Below, piece by piece: positions 15,753 to 15,787 of a DNA stretch of 15,787 nucleotides (positions are counted from its first letter, which is position 1; the number at the start of each line of letters is the position of its first letter). This DNA is from Prevotellaceae bacterium (GTDB lineage: Bacteria; Bacteroidota; Bacteroidia; Bacteroidales; Bacteroidaceae). The translations under genes and the position numbers were made by a program. The DNA is taken from contig JAISIB010000095.1 of the NCBI GenBank assembly GCA_031262265.1, forward strand, positions 1-15,787, given 5' to 3'. The notes beneath the pieces are model-generated. The model was not told where the DNA came from, ran no database searches, and was given only the letters and a program-made list of their open reading frames with translations.

Positions 15753-15787
15753 GACAGGATAACACAAATAGTTTCGGTTCCTCATAG

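Overview
The window looks like part of the chromosome of a Bacteroidota (Bacteroidales-type) bacterium. Evidence for this is a SusC/SusD pair, a giant hybrid two-component regulator, lipoproteins with short relaxed lipoboxes, AT-rich spacers with few Shine-Dalgarno sequences, and two exact matches to the Bacteroides -7 promoter consensus TAnnTTTG. I cannot fix the genus. There are no tRNA or rRNA genes, mobile elements or CRISPR arrays.

Layout. Positions 1-491 (minus) hold the first 163 codons of a lipoprotein with a 6-bladed beta-propeller fold; the gene runs off the left edge. Positions 492-853 are a structured intergenic region with a -7 promoter box, a 24-bp imperfect inverted repeat enclosing 22-bp-spaced direct repeats, and a hairpin just past the regulator's stop codon. 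Positions 854-4894 (minus) encode a 1346-residue hybrid two-component system (HTCS) protein. Positions 4895-5241 are the divergent control region, with the HTCS promoter and a 22-bp-spaced direct repeat that is a candidate HTCS operator. From 5242 to 15752 (plus) six genes run in one direction as a likely operon: susC-like, susD-like, a three-repeat lipoprotein in the usual place of a surface glycan-binding protein, two family-CE1-like esterases, and a GH3 glycoside hydrolase. Gaps are 15-33 nt, except for 77 nt before the first esterase, which hold a strong hairpin. The last 35 nt hold nothing I can identify.

Inferred working. This is a polysaccharide utilization locus (PUL). The SusD-like protein and the repeat lipoprotein would capture an oligosaccharide at the surface, and the SusC-like TonB-dependent porin would import it. 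The esterases would remove ester-linked groups (feruloyl or acetyl), and the GH3 enzyme would release monosaccharides from non-reducing ends. A breakdown product would bind the periplasmic propeller domain of the HTCS and switch on the operon. Two esterases plus GH3 point to an esterified plant hemicellulose such as feruloylated arabinoxylan, but this is inference. No endo-acting glycanase is present, so depolymerization must be encoded beyond the right edge, elsewhere, or by other organisms.

The main points for a second look are the three-repeat lipoprotein, the intra-operon hairpin, the repeat arrays with 22-bp spacing in both regulatory regions, and a run of nine G inside the histidine kinase ATP-binding domain.
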